From Lithospermum erythrorhizon (lineage: Eukaryota; Streptophyta; Magnoliopsida; Boraginales; Boraginaceae): DNA of 64,000 nucleotides. The stretch is from positions 124,001 through 188,000 of the forward strand of contig JADFUC010001012.1 of the NCBI GenBank assembly GCA_019722365.1. The letters run 5' to 3'. How positions within the stretch are numbered: position 1 is the first letter of the stretch; every line of letters starts with the position of its first letter. This document shows, piece after piece, positions 50,236 through 62,250 of this stretch. Under the pieces are notes generated by a model, which searched no databases, was not told the origin of the DNA, and worked only from the letters and a program-made list of their open reading frames with translations. The position numbers and the translations under genes were made by a program.

Positions 50236-53200
50236 ATGGCTGCAATGTTGAAGTTGGTGTTTTTTGGATATTTTGTGGCATTGATTGTAGCATCTGTATC
50301 AGCTGATGATGGGATTTATTCACATTGTCCGTGTGATGACGAGGGAGGTTGGAGCTTAGCTAGCATTCTGGAGTGCCAAAGAGTGAGTGATATCTTGATT
50401 GCAATTGCATATTTCTCGATACCAATTGAATTGCTATGCTTTATTAGTTTTTCAGATGTTCCATTCAAGTGGGTGCTGGTTCAGTTTATTGCTTTCATTG
50501 TTCTATGTGGATTGACTCATTTACTGAATGGATGGACCTATTATGGTCCTCACTCCTTCAACTAATTGCTAAACCACCACATTGTCTCTTCATATCACCC
50601 TTTGACATTGATCCTCTACTTAAGATAAAAGTTAGAGAAATTTTCAAAATGTCTTAGAGCTAGAAAAAGAAGAGACAGAAAGAAGCAAGCTTACATGTCC
50701 AATGCCAATAAAATGAAATAAAACATTCTGATAAGCATACAATATTGTACACTACATTAGTTGAACTGTCCAAGACCTTGGATCTGCAGAATTGTGCTGT
50801 TTGGATGCCTAATGGGGATAAAACAGAAATGAACTTGACACACGAGCTGAATCATAGTTCTAGAGAAGAACTCCGCCGATCTCTTCCTATAAATGACCCT
50901 GAGGTACTTGAGATAACAAAGACAAAGGGGGTGAGGATCCTGAGGCAAGATTCTGTGCTGGGATTCACAAGTAGTGGTGGCTCAGCTGAGTCTGGCGATG
51001 TTGCAGCAATTAGAGTGCCTTGCTACTGTCAATTTCAAAAGGGACCCCTGAGTTTGCTGTTGAGCCAGCTATATATATTAGTGTTGGTTCTTCCAAATGC
51101 AAATGATAGAGGATGGAGCTATGATGAAATGGAGATTGTGGAAGTGGTTGCCGATCAAGGGCTGTGGAAAGATGCTGTGTTCTTGAGGAGTCTAGATTAA
51201 TGAGAAAATTAGAGAGGAATCAAGGCCCTTCAGCAGGCAAAGGAAAATGCAATGATGGCAAGCCAGGCAAGGAATGCTTTCCAAAAGGTAATGAATAACG
51301 GAATGAGGAGGCCTATGCACTCAATTTCAGGATTACTACTGTTTTTTGAGGATGATAATATGAACGCTGAGCAGAAGATTATTGTTGAGACGATGATAAG
51401 AACTAGCGCTGTTCTTTCAACTTTGATTAATGACGCAATGGATATATCTGCCAAAGATGATGGAAGATTTCCGTTAGATATGAGACCTTTTGAGTTGCAT
51501 TCTATAATCAGAGAAGCTTCTTGTCTTGTCAAGTGTTTGTCTGTCTACAAAGGCTTTGTTTTTTCTACAGATGTGCAAAGCTTATTGCCTAATCAGGTGG
51601 TAGGTGACGAGAAGAGGACATTTCAGATTTTGTTGCACATGGTTGGGCATTTATTAGATATTAATGATGGAAGAGGTTCAGTCACATTTCGAGTCCTTCT
51701 AGATGGTGCAGCTGAGGGCAGGAATGACAGATTCCGGGGAACAAGGAGACCCGGCACTGATGATCTTGTGAATGTGAAATTTGAAATTGAAGTAAGTCTT
51801 GATGGTACTCCATCAATCAGTTTACTATCTATGCCTCCCCTTGGTGGGCGAAGGCTGAACACCAACAACAGAAAGGAGGGCCTGAGTTTCACCATGTGCA
51901 AGAAGCTTGTGCAGGTAGGTCCCCTTATATATTTATATTGGGCTGTTTGTGCTTATTCCTTGATTTATTTGATTCCTTCAATTTCACAGTCATATATTAT
52001 GTTTGATAGTTATCTTAGTTAACTGTTCAAAATATATATACTTAACTGAAAAAAGTTTTTCTTGTTGCATTATCTGTGGCCATGTATTAATTGGGACTCG
52101 TGGTAGCTGATTGTTTTGGATTCACTTCCCTATTGAAGCTTGTCATCATAGCTTGGTTATATGACTCTGATTGTTTTGGATTCACTTCCCTAATGAAGCT
52201 TGTCATCATAGCTTGGTTATATGACTATGTTATGTTTGATAGTTATCTTAGTTAATTGGTATGCAATAGGAGAGAAAGAAATACAGGGGTGAATACAAGG
52301 AGGTAGTATGGGAAGGTTCTATTTTTGAGTTTGTTGAACCATCACGTAGGAACCCTTAAATTGTTAATAAACTTATACTTCCCAAGGAGTTATCCATCCG
52401 TTCCCCATTCATACAATATATGTAAATACCATGCCACTAAGAGGAATCTTTACAGTTCACCCTTCCATTTGCACTTGGAAGATAGCCTTGCTTATTTCTA
52501 GGTTTGCACACAACTAAATCATTTGTACTTGCTCAAAGCTTGAAAGGTGTAACATTGGCAACATTACCTAGGAAGCAGCCAAGTAGTGATAAACCAAAAC
52601 AGAACATGTGTTTGTATATAGTCTTATCTCAAATGTGCGTCCATTCATCCACATGCAATGGGAGAGTATAACGTTGGTAATTTGACATATTATGTAACTT
52701 GTATTTGTGCTAACCATGTAATTGAAGTTGAATATAAGATACTATTTGGTACCCCTGTAGTACTGAGTAGGCTCTGTCACAAAACAGTCTTTTGTTTCAT
52801 CTCCATAATTTGATGCTATAAAATGATATCCATATACAGTAGTATTGATAAAACTTGAAGTGTGATGGTTCCGTAAACTTTGTTCATGGACTGGTGAAAC
52901 GATGGAAACATTTTGAGCTATTAAAAAATTCTTTATATGTGTCATCTTACTTTAGCATTTATTCTGCAGATGTTGCAAGGAGGTATATGGATGTCCCCCA
53001 ATACTGAAGGTCAGAAGAAGACTATCACTCTACTTATGAGATTCCAGAAACAATCGTCTTTTAGAAGACAGATGTTTGAGATTAGGAATCCCCCAGAGCA
53101 ACGATTTTCCAGTACCATGTTCAGAGGCCTTCAAGTTATTTTAGCCTGCAGTAACTTTTCAACTAGTTATGCTAGATCTTCACATGCCAGAAATGGACGG

Positions 53201-53402
53201 ATTTGAAGTAGCAATGAGGATTAGAAAATTCCGTAGTCGGAGTTGGCCATTGATTATAGCCCTGACAGCAAGCACAGAGGAACAAGTATCAGAGAGATGT
53301 CGAGAAGTAGGAATGAATGGTCTCATACGGAAGCCCGTTCTCCTCCAAGGGCTTGCGGATGAGCTTCGGAAAGTCCTACAGCATGCCGGGAAAGGTATGT
53401 GA
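50236..53402 (+). pseudogene. Ethylene receptor pseudogene (ETR2/EIN4, subfamily II type)
   Basis: 50236-50562 encodes an intact N terminus: a signal-peptide-like leader, the HCPCDDEG cysteine pair used for receptor dimers, and the first ethylene-binding helices ([37 protein letters not shown]) ending at GPHSF. Then indels destroy the frame; the third helix and linker survive only as nucleotide similarity (50560-50740). A GAF-like part reads from 50745 (ILYTTLVELSKTLDLQNCAVW) to about 51170 with a frame change near 51020. The histidine-kinase-like part is clean from 51228 to 51914 (NAMMASQARNAFQKVM, RRPMHSI). One intron, 51915-52969, sits where EIN4-type genes have it. Exon 2 lacks the phosphoacceptor-side start of the receiver (about 100 bases lost near 53140), then resumes with [15 protein letters not shown] and ends at 53402. 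Real receptors sit in the ER membrane and signal through CTR1. This copy cannot encode one as written. Confidence 0.88.
51999..52255. repeat. 24-bp direct repeats around a 60-bp tandem pair in the receptor intron
   Basis: The word ATGTTTGATAGTTATCTTAG plus TTAA occurs at 51999-52022 and 52232-52255. Between them, 52107-52166 and 52167-52226 are nearly identical 60-base copies differing at one or two positions (starting CTGATTGTTTTGGATTCACT). Confidence 0.9.
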
Positions 53403-54273
53403 AGAAATACTATTAACCCTGTTGGAGTTGGAATCCTGTCGTTCTATCAGTGAAAACAATGTCAGTTCTAGCAGTTATACTAAAAACAAGGATCCATTAA
53501 TTTTTCTAACTCTAGTTGTTAGAGTTCCATTGCAAATATCAGAGACTGTCAATAGGTTGATTGCTTTTCAAATCTTGGGTCAAGAATCAACCATATTGTG
53601 ACCCAGTGATGAATGAGACTAACTAGTTGAAACAATGTCATCTTACACCTGTATAAATCCTACAGTACTATATCATACAACTTCTGATATTAACTAGTGT
53701 TTTCTTGGATTGTCTTTGACCATTTACACCCCCCTCCCCACCAATCAATTAAGTCATTCAAATAAAAATGGATATATTGCCCGATCGTCTATGTTCATAA
53801 TTTTTCAAGTACTTACAATATTATTGGAAAAGCAAAACATAACGTTCTTACAAAAATACAAAAGAAGAAAACTACTAGAGATCTAAACTAATATCTGAAA
53901 AAAGTCTATGATCTCTATCATAACTATTACATAAGTCTTTAATTGTTTCAAAATTTATAGCTTTACACGACACTTCATATGTTATCTTGAGAACATGTGG
54001 CCCAAAAGTCACAATAACGTTGCTGAAGCCTTCAAAGTTCTATAATGCTGTCAGGAAGTCGCAGATTTCTTTCGGAGTTCCTCATATTTATATAGATATA
54101 TGACACAAAATTAAAGAATATCAGAATCATTTAGTTGAATTCTCTCCTTATTTATATAATATCGTTAAATATCTTACCAATAATTCAAAAGCATATAATT
54201 AGAAGATTTATCTGTAAATATAAATTAAAAGACAAAATTTATAAATAATTCAAACATATTAATCAATATAACA
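53403..54273. other. 3' flank of the receptor pseudogene and AT-rich spacer
   Basis: No gene or clear repeat. Probably includes the former 3' UTR. Confidence 0.45.
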
Positions 54274-54885
54274 GGCAAAAAGGATGATCACTTGACAAGT
54301 AGGCGATGGTCCCTATTGATCACTTATGTTTAAAGGCCATCACTTATGCTCAAAAATCGATCTCAGATTTCTACTAATTTTCTATTAAGTCTCAAGCATT
54401 GAACACTTCAGGGGCATTTTAGTCATTACAATTTTTTTCAAAAAAGGCAAAAAGTGCAAGTGGCATTCATTATGCTCAAGGTGGTCCTTGGCCGATCACG
54501 TATGTTTCAAAAATCGATATCAGCTATAGTTTTCGCTTAATTTCCTTAAGTCTCCGCTAATCGAGCCACGATACTTTTGAAGCGGCATTTTAGTCATTTC
54601 ATAGCCTAGTTTTCGAGGAAAAAAATTCAAAATAAATGGAAATATCTTTATCAAACCGTTGATAAAATTTCAAGTGATCGATCGATTTTGAAATATCCCT
54701 CTAAAAGGCCTCCCTTAGGAAAATGTCACGTGATACCCACGCGACCCACCAACTAAAATTTAACAGAAATTACGCTAAAGTACCAACCGAGATCGATTTT
54801 AAACATAAGGATCGACCGACCTTTAAACATAAGTGATCGACCGAGACCAGCAACCTTACATAAGTGATCCTCCCCCGCTTTTGCC
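54274..54885. mobile_element. Foldback MITE with long inverted ends
   Basis: The left arm starts GGCAAAAAGGATGATCACTT and runs through GATCACTTATGTTTAAAGGCC and AAAAATCGATCTCAG. The right arm contains GAGATCGATTTTAAACATAA, CCTTTAAACATAAGTGATCG and ends GTGATCCTCCCCCGCTTTTGCC, the complement of the left over roughly 110 bases with a few gaps. Within the left arm a 170-base block is itself duplicated (GCATTTTAGTCATT at about 54413 and 54583). Length 612 bp. No coding content; the target duplication is not obvious. Confidence 0.8.
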
Positions 54886-54954
54886 TTTAAAAAAAAAATT
54901 AGGTACGAATGACTGCAATTAAAAAGGTTTAATTAACTTATTACCAACAAAATT

Positions 54955-55075
54955 AGGCAAAAGTACCAACTGAGATCAATTTTGAAATATAAGTGATCGA
55001 CTAGTACCTTTTGAAACATAAGTGATCAATCGGAATCATAACCCAAACATAAGTGATCATTCTTGCCTTTTGCCC
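54955..55075. mobile_element. Partial second copy of the foldback MITE end
   Basis: Starts AGGCAAAAGTACCAACTGAG and ends CATAAGTGATCATTCTTGCC plus TTTTGCCC, repeating the right-arm pattern of the neighbouring element with three ATAAGTGATC words. Either a solo end or a rearranged piece. Confidence 0.6.
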
Positions 55076-56164
55076 TATAAATTAATACAAACATAAGTAA
55101 TCGAGTTTATGAAGTATCTATAAATTATATTAATCAATATAAGTATAAATTCAAAACATATTATATCACAAAATATCTGTAAATTAATACAAACATATTA
55201 ATCAATATAAATAATTCAAACTGAAATAAATTTACAAATTAAAATAGAAATTAACAATTAAAAGGCAAAATTAAAACAAACTAAAATAGAAATCAACAAA
55301 TAATAAATAAATAATCAATATCAATACCATTAACAAATAAAACTAAAAATTAAAAGACAAAATTAAGAAATTTAAAACAGATTATCAATTATTTGAAGAT
55401 GAAAAAAAAATACCTGATATGAACTCCGCGAATGAACCGCAAGTGAGAGGAGTGAGGCGGCGGCGTAAGTCGAGTAGGAGGAACCGTAAAATAGAAAAAA
55501 ACAAGAAGAAAAAGAAATAAAAAAGAGGGTAAAGAGGGTTTTTTGTTTTGAGATTCAAGCACTAAATAGTGGATAAAGATAAAAAAAGTCGTGGACTCCA
55601 AGTTTTCCGCGATTTCGCCACGACACCACGATAGCGGTCAATCGCGGTGCAAAATCGATTTTCTCAGAATCAATCGCGACGCCGACACCCCACCGCTAAC
55701 TCCATCGCGAATCTCCGCCAGCGATAACATCGCTATTCAATCTTATTAATAACTTTGATCCAAAGATTATTTCATTTTTTGCTTTTCCTCAAATGTCGAC
55801 CCTATCTAAAATCTAAGAGGAAAAGAATATCTATAAAATCTAAGAGGAAGAGAATATCTATAAGTTTAGTATATATAATATACACAATAGATAAAAAGTG
55901 TAATGTTGATAGTGTAACAGACAATTCGATTTATATATGTAGCTTTTCTACTTTTATGGCTGGTCTTTTTATGGATTCAAAGATTGTGGTTTTGGTCATC
56001 TACATCTATTCACCTTAGTTGTAATCTTATCAAGATGGTGAATAAGCGACACTTTCACCTTCTAGAATATACTATCAACATTGTCTGATAAGCTCAATGA
56101 ATGAATTGGCATATGTTGTCATCAAGTGTGAATACTGAATTAGATGTACGTATTAATTCGATAG
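55076..56164. other. AT-rich spacer with a CpG-rich block
   Basis: Mostly A-rich low-complexity sequence. About 55600-55735 is strikingly CpG-rich for the region (TCAATCGCGGTGCAAAATCG, CAATCGCGACGCCGACACC, CTCCATCGCGAATCTCCGCC), with a repeated ATCGCG word. No gene recognised; origin unknown. Further on, 55810-55865 has a 24-base tandem doublet (AAATCTAAGAGGAA.AGAATA). Confidence 0.45.
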
Positions 56165-56208
56165 GGTAATAGCTGGTTTAGGATATCAACCATTATTTCT
56201 TTTTGCAA

Positions 56209-56244
<36 letters not shown>

Positions 56245-56335
56245 GATAGGCCAATAGTCGGGTTTAGGACATCAAACTATTATTTCTTTTTTTTTTGGTA
56301 AAAAAGATATATACATATATATACATATATAACAT
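56165..56335. repeat. Duplicated block with (TA)n microsatellite
   Basis: Two diverged copies of a short block (about 56165-56210 and 56247-56290), each holding a GGTTTAGGA.ATCAA..ATTATTTCTTTTT core, are each followed by an ATATATA run. The first run, 56211-56240, is a clean (TA)n. Confidence 0.8.
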
Positions 56336-56339
56336 ATAT

Positions 56340-59300
56340 ATAACCTTTATAAAAATACATCATCATATGGGGCATACCTCGCCGTAAAAGTACATCAAAG
56401 AGTATACTGAAAAAGTAATAAAACTCATGGAAGATAAACAAAAACATCAAAACATCAACAGGGGTTCATCCCCGAAAATATATCAACTCCCAGGCCATCC
56501 GAAACCCAGAATGTTTGTGAGGGTAGGAAAAAATGGAGCAAAACAACTCGCATGCACTTAGAGCCAAAAGAGACAATCCCTTGGTAGCAGAGAGCACAAC
56601 AACACTATCGTGACTCTGGAATCAACTCATACTCAAACACTAAGAAAGGCCAAAGGTCAACCGTCAGCCTCTCTCAGATTTTCTCTCCCCCATATAACAG
56701 CTTGGGGTCGGTAGATCCTGCACTATGCCTTTAGGTACTGTGCAACAAAGCATCTCTAAGAATTAATTCACCCGAGGATATAAGAGTCCACAAACCGACG
56801 TGGACCAAAAGAAGGTGGCCGGGCTCCTTGTGCCTTCCTCCCTCATGTAAATGAAGCTTGGGGTCGGCATCCTGCACGAAAGGCCATAGGTACCAAATTT
56901 TCTCCTCCCTCACAGAATGAAATTTCAGCCTCTAGATCCTGCACCATAAAAGGCCATAGTACTGTGTAACAAGCATCCTCGCACTTAATTACCGGGGATA
57001 CAGGAGTCCACGAATACCAAGCACAAAGAACCACTAGAGAGCACGAGTCTGACAAAAAAAGATAGCAAAAGCAGAGCAACCCGGGGGAACCCCCATAGAC
57101 CACATACCAACAAACCACCAACCAACCAGCCCAAAACCACTAAGGACAGCCCGGGAGAGAATATACCCAAGGGAGGAAACCCCTCAATAATACATCACTA
57201 AAGACCCCAACAATGCATATACAAGAGAGGCATACCCCAATAACCCAAGAGGTAAAGTAACACAATAATAAGGAAACTCGGAAATCAAACCTACAGTGAG
57301 GGAATGAACGCAATAACACCATGCGTAGTAGCCCACTCATCGATGATGTGAGTCAGTGAAACCTCCTCACGATCATGAGCCCGTGACATTACGAGCCAAC
57401 TGCATCATGTACACCGCATTAAATGTAAAGAAGCTCGACGCTTCCGGGAACCGGGCCACCTCCTCCTGCCTCTCAGATCCACTGATCAGCTGCCAATGTT
57501 GGACATGTCCCTCCTCAATGCCAAGCCAATCTCTATGCCCTCCAAACCGCACTCAGAATGGGTAGCTAAAGAAGCAGGGGCGCTCAGCTCTGACCTCGAG
57601 AGGACCTCGCAGAAACACAACTATTATCCTCCAGTCCAAGAAGCCGAGCCCTGCCTCACCGCTAATATGTCCCAGCACCCCAACCAAACAACAAAGGAAT
57701 ATTTAGGGGGGATGAAACCCTTCCAAAGAAATTTCGACATCTAAGGTTGTTTAACATGTATGTCCTCGGGTTTCTCATAAACCAGTTTAGAAACCAATTT
57801 ACCCCCCACACAACAACCCTCCAAACCTTCAATAGCCTCCGCCCGACCTACATATGTGGGCCGACCAGTCAGATCCGCTGGTCACACAAACTCGTGATCA
57901 AGAGTGGAATCTTTCCTAGACACACATAATCCCAAATCGGCACTTTAAATAATTCCCATGAACCCAACGAACCTTAGGGATCAGTTAATGCAAGCTCTAA
58001 AGAGCACAAGAGTGTAATTCCAAGTCTGAACATCCTTGAGACCGAGGCCACCCTCATCCTTCGGAGCACAAATATCTTCTACCCCTCACTTTCACTTCTT
58101 TTACCCCACCCCAAAGGGAAATAAGTACAACCGAGGTGATTTCGAGACAATAAGAGGAGGGATTTTGGGTATAATTTTAAGTTTCTAAACTGTCAACCCC
58201 TTGAATGACTGAACTAATCAACTCAAGCCGACCCGCATAAGAGAGCGGTAAGGCCCTCACTTCCTCGAACGTAGCCAGAGAGAGCGTCAATCAGAGGCGA
58301 GAACTGAGCGACAGATAACTTGGAAGGATTAAGAGGAATCCCAAGATACCGAACCGGAAAGGTGCCCTCCCGAAAACCAACCCGAGCCAAAATAGCATCC
58401 CTCTTAGGTCCTCTCACCCCAGCTAAATAAACACTAGACTTAGCAGGCTGACCGCAAGACCGGAACAGCTCTCCAAATGAGATAAATAGTCCATCAAAAT
58501 GTCCACATAAGAGATATTCCCTGAAGAAAAGCATAAGATCATCAACAAAAGAATATAGCGATCCCCTACCCCCACAGACGATTTAAAGGCTTAAACCGGG
58601 AAGAATCTCGGCCCGTGATAGCCTGGAAAAATACTCAAGGTAGAGAAGAAACAATGTAGGTGACATAGGATCCCCTGTCTCAAACCCCGACGCCAAGGAA
58701 AGTGCCCATGCAGCTCCCCATTAACGGGAGCACCGACTGCAGCCCGTCACATACCTCTAACCCATCCAACAAATACCTCTAGAAATCCTCGATTCCCATC
58801 GAGCGAGACTGTATGAGCTGCTTCCATACGCTTCGCCAAAATTTTAGTGATGATCTTATATACAATATCTTCAAGACACCTAATAAAGCCGAAATCACCC
58901 ACACCCGGGTCCCGATCCGCTCTTCTGGAATAAAGACAACGATAGTACGGTTCAAATACCTGCTAAGAACCTCCCCTCAGAAAATAGAAACCCCGGACCG
59001 CCTCCCGACCACATCCCTCGAATATCCAAGTTAGCCTTAAAAAAGGCCGCAGTAAACCCATCCGGTCCCGGAGCCCTCTCATCCCCAATGTCAAACACCG
59101 CCCAACGAATCTCCTCATTAGAAACAGGAGCAACTAAGATAGTCTGAGAATCCATCCCCACTAAGTGGTCCAGATCCAAAACACACCTAAGCCAATCGGC
59201 CCGGTGGTAAGCAGTCCCCATCAACCTCGTGAAGAAATCCACTAAATGCAGGCTTGCCACCTCCTTACTGAAGTAGTCCTAGGCGCCATCCCCCTTGAAT

Positions 59301-62250
59301 ATAACTGGACAACTCTCTTTCCGTATTCTTTTTTAACCAACTATGGCTTCGGAAGTATTTGGTACTACGACCCCTCAACCAGATGAGCAGACCTCACTTC
59401 GCCGAAAAAGGTCCCGCCTCACCGCATAAGAAATTCCGCTCTCTCTCGAAGCACCCTAACCTCCTCTTTTAAAGACGAATCATCCGGAGAAGCCATTCCA
59501 AATATAATAGCCAATTGAAGCTCCTTTATCCCTAGATTTGGTTTAAATACCTCTAACTCATCTCGATTCACCTCCCGAAGAGGCTTTTTCAAACAACTCT
59601 GGAAGTTTCCCACACAACACAAATTGGGTTGTCCCCCGGATCTCGGTCCCCTTCAAACAATCCCGAACCTCAACAAAAAGTTAAGGACGCGCGAGCCACA
59701 TATTATAAAATTGGAAAGCACCGGAACCCCTCCAAGTCAGACACCACAGCGCAGCAACCGGCAATACTGGAAGTAGGCTCCATAGGCAAGAACTCTGCAG
59801 TACACAAACCCCCGGTCATTCCACACAGAATTCATCAGCACCCGATCAAGCTTGGACCAATGAGAGCCATTCGTCCAAGTATAAAAGGAACCCGGACGGC
59901 GAGTACCACCAAACTCGTATTATCACATAAACTCCTTCGCATCATGATCATGAAGGAGATAAGCAAGAGCGCCTGTCTCTGTTTCGCTTGCCCTGGGGGG
60001 GAGAGGAAGCAATTAAAATCCCCTACATTAACCACGCGAGTAATCGAAGCACCCAACTGAGTAAGGTACTCTCATAAATCTCTCTCCCAAGGGAGTTTGA
60101 TCAGAAAATGTGATATACGGGGTACTAAACACCATTGTGTCACGGAAAACGAACTTGAAGATGCAAGCAAAGTTGCTCACGACTTCAAGAACATCACATA
60201 TGACCCGGTTAGTATCCTACAACAAACGTATCTTGATACTTTTTTGCTAAGCTCCAACACTCACCGCTGTTGAGCCGAGTCCCGAGCCCTCACTTAGACC
60301 CCAACATCTCCAACACAAAACTTCATCTATCAACCATCAAGGGATCGAGACCTCCCCGCTGCCATGACCTCAAGGGAAGCACTTCTGCGAACTATCATAA
60401 ATCTCCCATTCGCATCCAATCAAGAGTCGTATAAAGTGGAAGAGGAATCAAAGGCTCAACCCTACCAAGCGAACAAGAAACATCCCCATCCGAGCTCTTA
60501 ATTCTAACCTCAAATTTAGAATTGCAAGCGTACCCTCCCGAGGAATCAAACATAGAGAGTCTGTGACGTGTCCCCTCACTTTCTCCACAATGACAACCCC
60601 TAGAGCCTCCTCGATGGATCCTCCCACTACATCATAGACAATCCGCCTCATAATCCCTCCTCTCAACCTCCTCACTCAAAGGAATGATCCAGCACTTGCC
60701 CCTGAGCACCCACCCTCCCGCTGGGGGCATCATACTGCACCCTCTCTCTCCTTAATCTTTTCAAATGAGGGCATCACTCATAAATGTGGCCCAAATGACC
60801 TACAACGAGCAAAGGAAAACTGAAAGTCCTCATAAGAAACCCTTGGCTGCGTGAATAATTGAACCGAAACCGCAGATTGGGCACATCTCATATCCAATTC
60901 TCCACCACAATCCGTACAAGGTAGAAGCCCTAGATCTCACAGCAACCGACAAAGTGGTGGTAGAGGACGCCCCTAGCTAAGCAATCTAATCCAGCCGTCA
61001 GTGTCCAAAGATTCAGAGGAACATCAAAGAACTTAACCCACAACGGAATGTCCAAAAACAGATCCAAGATCCAAAGACCCTATTGGGGTTAGAACATGCT
61101 AAGCATGAAGTTGTCTTCCCATAGGTCATGTAGGGCCCACCATTGAAGACCTTATCCCTGTCCTCCTCAGAATGGAACCGGAAGATAGTCCATCCCTTGG
61201 AGTAGGGAAAGATCTTCACTTTAACTCCCCACGCCTTCGTGACATCCTGGACCGCCTTACCTCCCGGAACTGGGCCTCAGAAACAAACGCAATCAAACAA
61301 AAAACCGCACGTGGACTCAATCGGGGCCGCATCCTCCTCTCCAATCACAATCACCCCATTCCTCGGACAAACATGGTCAAGTCTCATCATCTTAGTAGCC
61401 GCCTATCTTCCAGAAAAGGCCTCTAACGCCTTCTCGCTATTGTTGATTCTTGGCCTCGCTTGGCCGCAATAGTAGAAGGTACCTGTAAGCTCCAACTTGG
61501 CACCCCTTTTGAACACCCAGCACCTGGGCGACCTTTTACTTAACACCCCTGCAACACCTCTAAGAGAACCCTTACCGCATTCCCCGACCAAGAAAGAACA
61601 CGCAGGTTTACAACATGATCCAAATGAGCGTCAGTGGAATCCAACACATCCCGGAATAGAGTAGCCCCTCTCACCTCATCATCAAAACCCCTCCATAGCA
61701 AGTCCCAAGCTAGCAAGCACTTGAGAAATGTACGAGCATCGTCACCAAATCAAATTCCATCTACATTCAGATCACACCTTCTTCCCTGCAGAATCCAGCC
61801 TAGACCTGGGCCATCACCCCCACCACTACAAAAGTCCACACCTCCCAAAGCCGCTTAAGCCCCGTGAGTCGCGAAATGACGCATTTTCCAGCCGAACTGT
61901 GCCTGAGGATCTCCTGATTCAGACGGTCCGAATGAAGTTCAAATTTACATCCATGCTACCATTCGGCAGTAGAGAAACCAAGGTTACCCTTTACCGACAC
62001 GTGCCCTTGGCCGCTTAGATGATTTACAACCTGAATGACTTAACGGGGAAACACCTCAGTCCACTTCGTAGTTCAAATTTCAAACAATGCTTATCAATAT
62101 CGCTATACCCATCAACACCACCAAGAACGCTGAAACGCCCTCCCCAACGGGATCCTCCAAACCCTAACAAAAGTTTTCTCCCAAACTTCGAGCTTTCATG
62201 CACCGACGCCTCTTAGTCCCTAAACTAGCAAAGACTTCTTAGCACTTTTG
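56340..62250 (-). mobile_element. Decayed L1-type LINE retrotransposon
   Basis: Minus-strand relics occur in element order. A DUF4283 segment, found in plant LINE ORF1, lies at 61219-61013 (GWTIFRFHSEEDRDKVFNGG). A basic/glycine-rich segment with a degraded CCHC-like stretch spans about 60675-60448. The endonuclease motif GDFNC is at 60023-60009. A coiled linker is at 59622-59419. Reverse-transcriptase blocks follow: APVSNEEIRWAVFDIGDERA and PGPDGFTAAFFK (59260-58952), a catalytic FVDD-type motif near 58540, and SSVYLAGV, RYLGIPL and KLSVAQFSPLID (58534-58223). The rest to about 56340 should be the RNase H/zf-RVT side and the 3' end, which runs into the TA-rich block. Many stops and frame changes; not active. 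Full-length plant L1s are 5-7 kb, so this is close to complete in extent. Confidence 0.88.

Noticed and set aside
55389..55601. 70-codon Phe- and Pro-rich minus-strand frame
   Set aside because: Comes from A-rich low-complexity DNA; not protein-like.
59629..60060. 143-codon plus-strand frame
   Set aside because: Antisense to the LINE endonuclease region.
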